Of a DNA stretch of 20,003 bases, positions 9,701 through 19,236 are shown piece after piece. Both the position numbers and the translations under genes were made by a program. The DNA is from Collodictyon triciliatum (Eukaryota > CRuMs): assembly GCA_043381765.1 (NCBI GenBank), contig JBHJMP010001268.1:1-20003 (forward strand), in the 5' to 3' direction. Position 1 is the stretch's first letter, and each line of letters begins with the position of its first letter. The notes under the pieces were generated by a model. The model did no database searches. It was not told the DNA's origin and worked only from the letters and a program-made list of their open reading frames with translations.

Positions 9701-12700
9701 CTATAGGCGGGTACAATCACTTGGTCGTCTTGGACCAAACTGGAGAAAGACTTCGTGTGCTAACTGATAAGTATCCACAGTCTGAGGTCCTGACATGCTC
9801 TGGCTTCGACCCCACAACTGAAGAAATGTTTGCATCATAGTTTATGAAGCATGATTACTTTTTTGTTTTTGTTTTTGCTTTTTGTTTTGCCTTTGGTTTG
9901 TATTTGGTTTGTCTTTTTCTTGTTTCGTATTTGGTTTGTCTTTTTCTTGATTTGCTTTTTGGTTTGCTTTTTGGTTTGCTTTTGGTTTTTCTTTTCTTGG
10001 CTAGTAATCTACATATATTATTTATAACTATAATTTTATGATTGAATTAGGTACTACATTACTAATGTGGACATTGAAGGAAACATCGACCCTACCGAAA
10101 GATACTTGTATAGGTACGAAGCCAACCCTTCAAATTTATATCTGCGAAGAGAAAAAACGCTGTGGTTATCATTTTCCTGTAATCCTCGACTTTCTTTTCT
10201 TTTCTTTTCTTTTCTTTTCTTTTCTTTTCTTTTCTTTTCTTTTCTTTTCTTTTCTTTTCTTTTCTTTTCTTTTCTTTTCTTTTCTTTTCTTTTCTTTTCT
10301 TTATGTAATAAATCCACCCTCCTAGCGTCACTGTCAATAATCCCCTGATAACTCCTCATATCCCTGATGGTATTGTAGATGCCTGGTACAGTGCAAGGTA
10401 TTGTGCCTTACTTTTTCCATACCTTTTTTTCAAAATTTACAGATATATTAGTATTAAAATCTAGCGGACCGCCTCGCTTGTGTTCATTTGGTGTCACTTT
10501 AATTTATTTTGTGTCCATAGTTTGAGTCCTCTGGGCGAAGCCTTTATCCTTAATTACCAGGGACCAGACATCCCCCGTATCGAGTACCGAACCAAACAAG
10601 GTTTTGACACACATTTCAGCTAATTTATCATAATATGTTAAATTTTTGAAATTCTCTTGTAAGTTTCACCCCTCATCTATCATCAGGTCTTGTTGATGTA
10701 TTGGAGGACAACGCCGCGCTAAGGCAGAACCTGAAAAAATTCAAGCTTCCTGAAATTAAATTCAAGACAGCCAGAATAGGAGAAAGTTTGCAATTTTATT
10801 TTACTTTTTTCATTTTTAAAAAAAAACAAAACAAAACAAAAAAAAAACAACCCTCTCTCTCAAACAAAAAAGACAACTTACTGTTCAAAATGTCGGATCT
10901 GAATGGCACAAAATCATTCCAGTGATTTTCAGAATGTATATTCAATTACTGAGGTATTACTGTTGTCCCTTTCCCTTGCAGCTGATTTATACATGCGCAT
11001 GCTGGTACCCTATGATATGGATGAGAAGAGAGAGCACCCAGTTCTTGTCTATGTGTAGGCCTACCTTCCCACTCGCAACACTAATTGATATTAAAGATGA
11101 AATTGCTGATTCATTATCCTCTGAACTCAATTTAAAACATGTAGCTATGGTGGACCTGGAAGTCAAGAAGTGACGAAGCAGTTTGCCATCGAGTGGCATA
11201 CACACTTAGTATCTACTTATGATGTTATTGTGGTAATACTTTTACACATCTATATTTCTTTATGTTTTTTTTATTAAGAATATACAAGTAGATTTGATTA
11301 AATACATATCATTTATTTTGACAATCATGCCACGACTATACAAAATAGCCAGCGTATTCTACGACAAATATAATTATTTGTTTGTTTGTGTCTTATTTAT
11401 TTGAGGTGTCTGTGGACAATCGAGGAACTGGTGCTCGAGGAAACGAGTTTATGAAACAAACATACAAAAATTTAGGCGACTTGGAGGTTCAGGACCAAAT
11501 CAATGCTGGAGAGTAAGAATATACAAATACCATTATCCATGATTACACCTACTTTATTTTAGGAGCTTATTTCTTCAATCGCTTTTTCTTTTGTATTTTT
11601 ATCATTAAGTTGTTTTCGCTTTCCGCTTTCTGCTCTCACACAAAACAAATAGATATCTGTCGAATCTTGGATATGTGGATGCTGAACGAATGATGATATG
11701 GGGATGGGTACGCAGTATACAATTCGTTGATATATAAGAATTAAGGATGCGTGAAACTCTAGAATGTATGCCACGATGCACACCTGAGTGGCCGTGCAAC
11801 ATATTATCATTACAACCACAAACTCGCTCTCATTTGCCAGAGTTATGGCGGATATATGACATCTAAAGTACTCGGTCGTGGACCTAGCGTCTATCTTGGC
11901 GGTGTTGCAGTTGCCCCGGTCTCGGACTGGAAGTGGTACGGTGAGTTTCTCAATCAATTTAGCTCCGTTTGCACATGGATATACAGATAGGAGAATAACT
12001 GCGAGCCTCCTGGACATGAACTGAACTACACTTTCGATGAAATCCCTGAAATGAATATTTTTTTCATTTCTCCACACATATTGGCGCCTTTTTTTTAAAA
12101 TAAAATAAATTGACTAATCGCACCATGATTACATCGGGGCTTTTTATCTTTCTTTACCACAGACACCATCTACACTGGTATGTGGGAACAATATTATCTT
12201 ATCTCTGACATAGAATCGTGTCAAGTTTTTGTTCTCATGGTTGTTTTTTTTTTAAAAAAAAAAGTAGAAAAATGGACGTCCCTATTTCACTAAGCACTTA
12301 AACCTCAACTTTTGTATTTATCCAGAGCGCTACATGCAAACAATCGAGAGCAACCCCGCGGGATACAATAAATCCTCTGTCCTCACGGATGTGGAGAACA
12401 TCAAAGTAAGGCTATCTTCAAAGAAAAAATAAACAATTTCAACACACATCATGCTTTATTCGAGAACAAGCTCGGTTCTTTGCTAAGAATACTCATTAAC
12501 ATGCAAACTTTCTCAAAAGGGGAAAAACTATCTTCTCATTCACGGGACTCTGGATGACAATGTCCACTTCCAACATGCGGCCGAATTGGCCAAGACCCTG
12601 GTTTCTGGTACGCAGTTATCCTTGGCCCTTGTTATGCAAACGATAAAGCTTTCGTCTTTTCCAAGTCCATATTGCATAAAAAATATATGCTCTTTTTTTC

Positions 12701-12722
12701 TCTCCCTTGTTTGTACCTTCAA

Positions 12723-12758
<36 letters not shown>

Positions 12759-13017
12759 ATATTTCCATCATGTCAACACGAATCACAGCCGGAGTGGATT
12801 TCGAAAACATGTTTTGTAAGTTTCTCGGACATCCAACACAAATCTTTTCAACTTTGTTTGCTTTTGCTTTTGCTTTCATTAAAATCACGGCACACCCGCC
12901 ACAGACACGAACCAAAACCACCGGATCAACTCGGACGGCGCCGACCGCCACATCTTCAACCGCATCACATCATTTGTCCTGCGCAACTTCGGCATCGCAA
13001 AGACAGACGGGTTATAA
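6734..13017 (+). CDS. dipeptidyl peptidase IV family serine protease, peptidase S9B, type II membrane (DAP2/STE13-like)
   Basis: The enzyme removes N-terminal X-Pro or X-Ala dipeptides; fungal relatives act in the vacuole or late Golgi. The 27 exons are 6734-6859, 7132-7210, 7407-7460, 7545-7598, 7824-7930, 8032-8103, 8248-8376, 8487-8609, 8744-8890, 9066-9134, 9194-9397, 9550-9604, 9707-9827, 10051-10113, 10326-10397, 10521-10600, 10687-10785, 10982-11054, 11145-11232, 11406-11512, 11653-11707, 11841-11940, 12163-12177, 12326-12405, 12520-12607, 12789-12815, 12905-13017. They sum to 2400 nt, 799 residues, a normal family length. A cytosolic tail (about 1-44) precedes one membrane anchor (about 46-67). 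The beta-propeller holds DWVYEEE (243-249), whose paired Glu bind the substrate amino terminus in DPP IV. The alpha/beta-hydrolase part has YGGPGSQ and the nucleophile GWSYGG (Ser660), Asp736 in HGTLDDNVH, and His768 in NQNHRI. Asp-His spacing equals human DPP4 (32). All catalytic residues are present, so an active enzyme is inferred. Exon 23 is only 15 nt. Donors of introns 13 and 17 are the unusual GTTTGC. Confidence 0.95.
9857..10000 (+). repeat. degenerate (GTTTTT)n / GGTTTG T-rich repeat in DPP intron 13
   Basis: Starts as clean TTTTTG units and decays into TTTGGTTTG and TTTTTCTTG variants with a duplicated segment of about 30 bases (TTTGGTTTGTCTTTTTCTTG appears near 9920 and again, partly, downstream). 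It lies wholly in the intron 9828-10050. Confidence 0.75.
10190..10302 (+). repeat. (CTTTT)n microsatellite, about 22 copies, in DPP intron 14
   Basis: An essentially perfect TTTTC pentamer array of about 112 bases. It lies in intron 10114-10325 and ends about 24 bases before the CCTCCTAG acceptor, so it doubles as a very long polypyrimidine tract. Open frames through it on either strand are repeat artefacts. Confidence 0.97.
12724..12758 (+). repeat. (AAC)11 microsatellite in DPP intron 25
   Basis: Eleven perfect AAC triplets in the intron 12608-12788. Apparent poly-Asn, poly-Thr, poly-Gln or poly-Leu frames across it are not coding, because the flanking exons join in phase without it. Confidence 0.95.
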
Positions 13018-13540
13018 AGTCCTGCTCGGCAGCGCTTTCTGGTTGCCTTCTTCATGGTTGTGTCAAGCCCTTCGATTCGGCTCAACCAAGCAACAAGTCA
13101 AAATAAAGATAAAACTAAACATACTTTAAACACAATCTTTGAATCAAATAAAGAAAAACAATTATTTTTTTCGAAACATAATCACGCGGGGAGAAGAAGG
13201 GGAATGTGACGATAACAACAATCAAGCGAGAGCTTCGCGTTTGTCTGTCGGACCGAAGATGCCTGTGCTTTGGTATCAACTGGACGTCATTGAGTGGCAT
13301 TGTTTATGCGCAAGCAAGGAATATAACCGTTGTCATAACCATTTATTATATTTTCATTCATTTAGGATGGGATGTGGCCAACAAGTGATATACACGATTT
13401 ATAGGGCGATAATGAGCACATTTAGAGTTGAATAGCGAGAGGACGGGGGATAAAGGCACAAACACACGTGCGGGCGAGTGAGCAGGTATGATGCCCTTTC
13501 TCTTCTTTTACTTCTATTGGTCACTGCTGCGGCTTTTCTA
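13018..13540. other. convergent intergenic region
   Basis: About 520 bases between the DPP stop and the stop of the minus-strand membrane-protein gene, expected to contain both 3' UTRs. It has moderate GC with a few short open frames that lack coding character. No RNA gene was recognised. Confidence 0.5.
13102..13107 (+). terminator. candidate polyadenylation signal AATAAA for the DPP gene
   Basis: A canonical AATAAA lies 85 bases after the DPP stop codon, in an A-rich stretch. A second AATAAA lies near 13149. Assignment rests on motif and position only. Confidence 0.5.
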
Positions 13541-15728
13541 TCAGGCGATGGATTCACTTTCTAGTTCCTCCTCCGGCTCCAGTTCAGCCCACTCTGTGGA
13601 CCTGAAAATGTTCTGGAAGTGCGTTACTCCGTATCTCATCATGTACATCCAGCCTATACCCATGGAACCCACGCAATCAAGCCACCTAAGGAATGCCATG
13701 AAAGAAGCTATTAAGTGGACGGTGTTTGGATAATTCGCGCAGGTGGCGGTGGTACATAAAAAAAGTAAATGAGAAAATAAGGAAGCGAAACTTTGGTGAT
13801 TCTTCCCAGGAAGAAGAAAATGTAAGGTAATTGATATTCTGACCATAATCCAGGAATCAGCGACTCAAGAATCCCGGCAATACATAACTATACCATAAAA
13901 AGAATAAAAATGAGTGGATCGCAAGAAATTCATCTGCGATTGCTCATCTATCAGTCTACTAATATATCACAATTTTTTTAAGCTAATTCATCAGAGTAAT
14001 TGATTCGACGGAAAGAAAATATTGAAGAAAAAAATTACCATAGAGGAAATCAGTACGGTAGATGACCAACAAAATGCATCTGCTCGCATAACTGTGCTGC
14101 ATAAATCCTGTGTTTTTGAAAGCATTGAAAATTTTGCTGGTGACTCGCAAATTAACATAAATCAACCGAGAACTATCTTAACATGTATGTTTACATAATT
14201 TTGAGTACGGGTTAACCTTTCTGTGAATTTCCTTCATTCTAAAGACTCCGAAAGATGCCAAGGCAAGGATGAAAGACCACCCAATCATCCAACTCTTTCT
14301 AATTATAACCCAATCATTCTTTTAACAGAATTTATTCATAGACCCAAGAGTGGTTGCCCATCCAGCTATCAATTTCTCATTCAAAAGAGAGGGAAAGGAA
14401 TGTGTATTTATGCTTCATATGGGGATTTGAAGCATAATATCACGATGAATTGGAACTTACTCTCTGTTGTTCACATCAGCAGCGATTGAATAAACCCCAA
14501 AAAATCCACTGGATAAACCAACGGCAACTAAACAGGCGTAAGCCACTAGAGATCCTTTCCTTTCGCTATAGTTATTGGGATACAAGTGATGTGGGTCAGC
14601 TCAATAACAGGAACACTCCAACGCTTTTATTCTTATTATCATTATTTTAAAAAAGTTTCATATTCAACCAACCGATAATTCAGGGTTGCATCGGCACGAT
14701 AATCTCTCGTTGTCCCCGCATATCCAATAAGCTCTGGATATATCCTCCAAATAACTAGCAGCGAGGTTGTGTAGTTCAGCAGGTACATGAACGCAGATGC
14801 AAGAAATGTAGGCTAAATCATGAGTTGTATATGATTATGATATTCAATCAAAACTGGTAGGTAGTGATTAGTAATTAATATAAATGCACTATAATATAAG
14901 TGAGTATATCCAAATTTATAGGCAAACACACCCGTCCTGACGTGCTACAAATGATGATATCAATAGCAGCAGCAACGAATGAAAAGGCTGCACAAATGAC
15001 AGCGAATATGGCATTCACTCGCAAAAGCTCCTTGAAGAAATTTATTTATTTATTTATTTATTTATTACGAACGAAAAGGGTTTCCAGAAAAAAATGTACA
15101 GCAAGTAATTTTTTTTCCTTTATTCGATTTGAGGGAAAAGTAAAGCAAAGAATAGTAAAGAAAATAGTCTGCCTCTTTTCAGTACCTCTCTATTCTCGCT
15201 TATCTTGGGTGGCTCGCCGATCAGCAGCTGATCGTCCATCATAGCCACATATGCCGACGATATGTTAATCTGCGGCTCATGGTTGACTTCGTCTGCAAAC
15301 ATCTGTGGTGTTGGGACGTTCTCTGGGTTTTTTTTTTCTATTTGTCGTCTTTCTTTGCGATCTTCTGTTCTGCAACGGTCAAAGCTGATGATTATTACCC
15401 ACCTTTAAGATTGTGAAAAAGAAAAAGAAAAAAGAAAAAGAAAAAGAAAAAAGAAAAAAGAAAAATGAAAAAGAAAATGAAAATGAAAAAGAAAATGAAA
15501 AAAGAAAAAGAAAAGAAAAAAGAAAATGAAAAAGAAAAAGGAAAGAAAAAGGAAATGAAGAGGAAAACGAAAACAGGGTAGTCAGCAAGGACTTCCTCGT
15601 AGACTATACAGAGCCCTCTCCTTGCCGATCCTTTTTGATGACTTGGCACTGCGCGAAAGTTGGAGAGGTTGTTCGGGCGGGATGAAGCGCCCTTCGCCTG
15701 TTTCTTGTGGGACGGAACGCTGCACCAT
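13541..15728 (-). CDS. orphan polytopic membrane protein, about seven transmembrane segments
   Basis: No named family was recognised; the topology resembles a seven-helix receptor or small transporter. Nine phase-consistent exons: 15728-15610, 15369-15186, 15030-14932, 14812-14673, 14565-14461, 14298-14209, 14172-14010, 13887-13844, 13790-13541. They sum to 1194 nt, 397 residues. A hydrophilic N-terminal region of about 101 residues precedes hydrophobic segments around 106-129 (IFAVICAAFSFVAAAIDIII), 136-157 (FLASAFMYLLNYTTSLLVIW), 187-208 (LVAYACLVAVGLSSGFFGVY), 219-236 (WMIGWSFILALASFGVF), then a long hydrophobic run from about 275 to 330 that could hold two, and a last one near 345-370 (LIASFMAFLRWLDCVGSMGI). 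The C-terminal tail is acidic (ELEPEEELESES). Notable loop motifs are YRTDFLYG and RLIYVNLRV. The first exon has a good coding pattern and joins exon 2 in frame; a shorter start at ATG 15302 is possible. The 14010 donor (GTCGAA) is weak; an alternative donor at 14038 breaks phase with the next exon. Confidence 0.75.
15041..15066. repeat. (TTTA)n microsatellite
   Basis: Six TTTA tetramers in the intron 15185-15031 of the minus-strand membrane-protein gene, close to that intron's acceptor. Confidence 0.9.
15411..15560. repeat. imperfect (GAAAAA)n purine tract, about 150 bases
   Basis: A near-pure purine strand made of GAAAAA units with GAAAATG and GGAAA variants. It lies in intron 15609-15370 of the minus-strand gene, where on the transcript it is a long pyrimidine tract about 40 bases before the acceptor. 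The Phe/Ser-rich frames through it are not coding. Confidence 0.95.
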
Positions 15729-16885
15729 TCTAGGTAATCCGAGATGCTTATCCACATTTGAATTATCGACGACGGAATCATTTTCTTGCGATTATACCCG
15801 TTACGCTCAAAACGTTCCTCCAAAGTGCGTGTGGTTTAATCTTCAATAGTCCATCTGGTATAATACATAATAGTACTAAATATACTTTATTTATTGCATG
15901 AATGATAGAGTACAATGATACAATTTTTTATCATATATAAATATATATTCCAGAATTAAATTAATTCAAATGTTTAAACGCACAAGCCACAGTTCTGTGG
16001 CAAATTCCATATCTGGCAGAACAAATGTGGCGCAACTGTAACTTACTTCAAGGCCATATCCGGCTTTGGTTCTTTGCTTGGTTTGGGGCTGCGCATTATG
16101 ATTTGAACCAAACAGCATATGGCTATTATTATCTTGAAGAGTGTGCGGCAGAACGGAGACTAATGTTTAGTTTCACCGCGGTACGAGCGCGATGAACGAA
16201 AGCAAGCAAAGAGATGAATTGCTCTATGCAAACAGCTTTTGTTCAAGGTTAGGTAGGACAGTGTCGGTGGCGAACTGAGTTATTTTGCAGACGAATGGCG
16301 CGCAAAAACTTATGGTGTGGGTAATAGTTGCACATAAAACACCTTTTTTTTTTCTTTGACGAGCCAAGGCTGTCCGGGTAGGGGAGTGTATTGTGGGACC
16401 AAAGCTTGTGCCCTTTTGCGTGTGGTTGTGTGCTTGTTTTGTTTTCAAATGGTATATTATGGCAATCATGTTTGACCACTACAAGGAAAAAAAAAGAAGG
16501 AAAAAAGAAAACAAAGGATTCGCGTTAATAGCTTTCCTCTTGGCTGGCCCTTTAACCTTTCGTGTTTCCACAAGCATGTCGGTGGGGTTCCCCAGTGATA
16601 TTAAAATATTCTAAATATTAAGAATAATTTAATATCACCCAACCCATGTAGCACATGAGACCTTTCTATTTTTCTTTTCCTTCTTTACTTACTCATATCA
16701 CCACTACGCCAAGCAGGGAAACATATAGTTACTGGCTCGGTTCTGAAACCCCTTTATTTTTCCTTTACAAAACGATGCAGGAATCCCGCCTGGCATTACA
16801 CTAACCATATAATTGACTCTTTTTCCTTTCCCTACCTGGATTAGTCATTCTCGCCTGACCTCCCCACAAAGTGAGCCATTCTAGC
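15729..16885. promoter_or_regulatory. divergent intergenic region between the membrane-protein gene and the GT92 gene
   Basis: About 1.15 kb expected to carry both promoters. A TATA-like run lies at about 15934-15947 (TATATAAATATATA), some 205 bases upstream of the minus-strand start. Short T- and A-runs occur near 16350 and 16490. Small open frames at 16224-16614 show no convincing codon pattern or motif, so I do not call genes there. An extra upstream exon of either gene cannot be excluded. Confidence 0.4.
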
Positions 16886-18715
16886 ATGACTCGAGGGAAA
16901 ACACATATTGGGTTCATTACTTTCCTGTGCTTACTGTCATCCATACTGTTTCTGCATTCTGCAGTTAATACATGGAACCACGTCGTATTCTCATTACAAG
17001 ACTACATGATTCAATCTGTTGCGACTGTCTCCTTTCGTCGATCTGACACAACGGGATTCTGCCAAGGGTGCGAATATGGCCCTGATTCTGTAATTTCTCT
17101 ATCGGGAGTCAGGAATCAAACAAAAAGAGCCAGAATGGACCGAGGCATTATACAGCATCAATTTCAGAAGAAAGCATCCGTCCCAAAGTTTGTCCCCAAA
17201 TCTGAAAACTTACCTGTGAATGTTGAGTCTGCGCGTGAGAAAAAACTTCATGCCTGGGCGCAAAAGAAATTCCAAGCTGTGTGGAAAAGCTCTGGGCTGC
17301 GTTCATGTGTTGACATGTGTGGGAATGAAGACTCTCCTCCAGTTGAGTTTAGTATCCCAAGTAGTCTAAAATGTTTGCCCAAATTGTCATGCTCATACTC
17401 GCGCCTTCAAACTCATTCAAGTAAATTAGAAGGAATATCAACAGGTTCTCCAGCTACTTGCAAGAGCAGCAGCACGGTGTTGTGTCCACGTGCGTCAAAA
17501 AACGATTGCGCTACTTTTTCATGGACAAGTCGGGTTATCACCTTGAACATTGCTGGGCAAAAATTCAGCCAGAATATTTTGGATTTAATCATCAGAAATC
17601 CTCGCTCTTTTCGTGTCCAATCTTCATTAATATCTCACATTCCAAACTACCTTGTCATGGTGGCCTTCTATTTACCAAATATTATCTACAAGGATAAGTG
17701 TAATCAGCTCTATTGCATCTATTCCGATATGAAAAAGAAGAAATTCCAATATGACCTTGCTATTGTCGGAGATGCAAGTTTTACGTACTGCCCAATGCCG
17801 AAATTTAAGCACTCAAATCAAACCATGGTACAGCTTGCTTATAATCCAGCCATGATGTCCATCCCAGCTCCGTTGATTATCGAGTCTCCAGTCACCAACT
17901 TACCTTATGTCAGCCTATCCATTTGTTCAATTGTGAGGAAAGAAGGCCATAACCTCATTGAGTGGATCGAGTTTCACCGAATGATGGGATATGAGCGATT
18001 TATTTTATACGATAACAATCCCTCTGATGAGCCTGATGAGGTGATGGAAATGCTAATTCGATACTATAATGAAACGGTGGTAATACGGAAAAATTGGGAG
18101 ATATTACACTCACAAACCGAGGCATATACAGACTGTATTAATAGGTATGGAAAGACAACAAAGTGGATGAGTTTGATAGATGTGGATGAGTTTATTGTGC
18201 CAGACCCCAAGTTCCCAAATGTTATAACTGTCTTGGAGGATGTCCACAAAAACAATGATAACATTCGAATTGACTGGACGACATTTGGGCCGTGTGGAGA
18301 AAAAGAGAGGAACACTTACGACTTAATGATGGAACTGTGCCACTACACTACAAAACCTTCGTCCAATTACCCAAAATCTACGATTAATGTGAATAAGGCA
18401 GCCGGCATGCAAAATTATGGGCCTCATTACGTAAGGATGAAAAAAGATATCGGGGGGTTAGTAGCAAGCCTTCAAACAAAAACACCCTATTTACAAAATT
18501 ACCACTACCGCTATCGCACCTACCCGGAGTACATAGAAAGGCGGAAAGGCCCACGAGCTGGCAGGGCTCTGGAGTGGTCGGTTGACGAACTGAACAAAGA
18601 ATGGAAAGATGGAATCAAGTACGGAAAGCGTTTGAAAGATGGAGACAATTGGATTCTCAGGTATCACGAGGAGCTCAAAAGACGGACGAAAGGGATTATT
18701 GACCATATGGCATAA
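16886..18715 (+). CDS. glycosyltransferase family 92 (DUF23) type II membrane protein
   Basis: GT92 enzymes transfer sugar residues, galactose in the characterised animal and plant members, in the Golgi. The acceptor here is unknown. The single exon encodes 609 residues from ATG 16886; the same frame extends five codons upstream to a GTG but has no earlier ATG. A short cytosolic tail is followed by a signal anchor (about 8-28, IGFITFLCLLSSILFLHSAV), giving type II topology. A lumenal stem-like region of about 300 residues has several Cys. The conserved domain runs from about 341 to about 575: LSICSIVRKEGHNLIEWIEF, then GYERFILYDNNPSDE, and the metal-binding DxD motif in LIDVDEFIVP (Asp432, Asp434). 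The C-terminal part has NYHYRYRTYPEYIERR. The motifs are intact, so activity is inferred. It is intronless although the flanking gene models carry 1 to 26 introns. It is divergent from the membrane-protein gene and convergent with the LINE relic. Confidence 0.92.
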   Translation: MTRGKTHIGFITFLCLLSSILFLHSAVNTWNHVVFSLQDYMIQSVATVSFRRSDTTGFCQGCEYGPDSVISLSGVRNQTKRARMDRGIIQHQFQKKASVPKFVPKSENLPVNVESAREKKLHAWAQKKFQAVWKSSGLRSCVDMCGNEDSPPVEFSIPSSLKCLPKLSCSYSRLQTHSSKLEGISTGSPATCKSSSTVLCPRASKNDCATFSWTSRVITLNIAGQKFSQNILDLIIRNPRSFRVQSSLISHIPNYLVMVAFYLPNIIYKDKCNQLYCIYSDMKKKKFQYDLAIVGDASFTYCPMPKFKHSNQTMVQLAYNPAMMSIPAPLIIESPVTNLPYVSLSICSIVRKEGHNLIEWIEFHRMMGYERFILYDNNPSDEPDEVMEMLIRYYNETVVIRKNWEILHSQTEAYTDCINRYGKTTKWMSLIDVDEFIVPDPKFPNVITVLEDVHKNNDNIRIDWTTFGPCGEKERNTYDLMMELCHYTTKPSSNYPKSTINVNKAAGMQNYGPHYVRMKKDIGGLVASLQTKTPYLQNYHYRYRTYPEYIERRKGPRAGRALEWSVDELNKEWKDGIKYGKRLKDGDNWILRYHEELKRRTKGIIDHMA

Positions 18716-19236
18716 GTGATAGGAAGCATGTACCAATGTGAGACCCGCTTAAAATATACACAGTTCCTCTCATTTCTTGATACAAGTCTTGCCAACCCTC
18801 GTGCAATCAGGCTTTGGTAAAACGAATTGAAAGAAAATGGTGATGTACTAACCCTGTGTGTCTCTTTCTTCACTATCATTTATTTTCGCCCTACCGAACC
18901 TGCGTAGATCTTGAATTGAAGAATATGGTTTCTTGGATGTGGCGCTTTGACTTTCTTAACCAGCAAAGTAATAATAATAATAAAAAGTAATAATAAAAAA
19001 AAAGATATTTTATGTGTGATAGATTCAAAGTGCAGTGAGGTTATACCATACAAAGGGGTGAGATAGGTGTGCATGGTAGAGAGCAAACGCGAGTAGGAGA
19101 AGACACTACCGTGGAGAGGGTAGCACTGGAAAGAAGTCAATGAAGCGGGTTGGTCAGGTGGGCGTCCCAACTGGTTGATTGTTTGCGTGGGCAGCAGGGA
19201 TTGGATATGCTGTGGGAGATATCTTACGACACATTC
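18716..19236. other. intergenic region between GT92 and the LINE fragment
   Basis: Contains the GT92 3' UTR and probably the 3' UTR of the retrotransposon fragment. An (AAT)n-like A-rich stretch lies at about 18969-19001. I see no poly-T tract on the plus strand that would mark the poly-A end of a minus-strand LINE copy, and no target-site duplication could be identified. Confidence 0.4.

Noticed and set aside
9828-9839. DPP as a pseudogene because of the in-frame TAG after EEMFAS
   Set aside because: Splicing at GTTTGC two codons earlier restores the conserved EEMYYITN and the total coding length of 800 codons is in frame with all catalytic residues present.
10054-10359. Lys/Glu- and Phe/Ser-rich frames across the CTTTT array on both strands
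   Set aside because: Pure microsatellite translation inside an intron.
12540-13129. Poly-Leu, poly-Asn, poly-Gln and poly-Thr frames around the AAC repeat
   Set aside because: They cross the spliced intron 12608-12788 and overlap the DPP terminal exons in other frames.
15395-15823. Minus-strand frame MEERFERNGYNRKKM continuing into the GAAAAA tract
   Set aside because: Another frame of the same stretch joins in phase with the next exon of the membrane-protein gene; the end of this one is repeat-derived.
17458-17697. Plus-strand frame of 79 codons within the GT92 gene
   Set aside because: It is nested in the intact 609-codon GT92 frame and has no motif.
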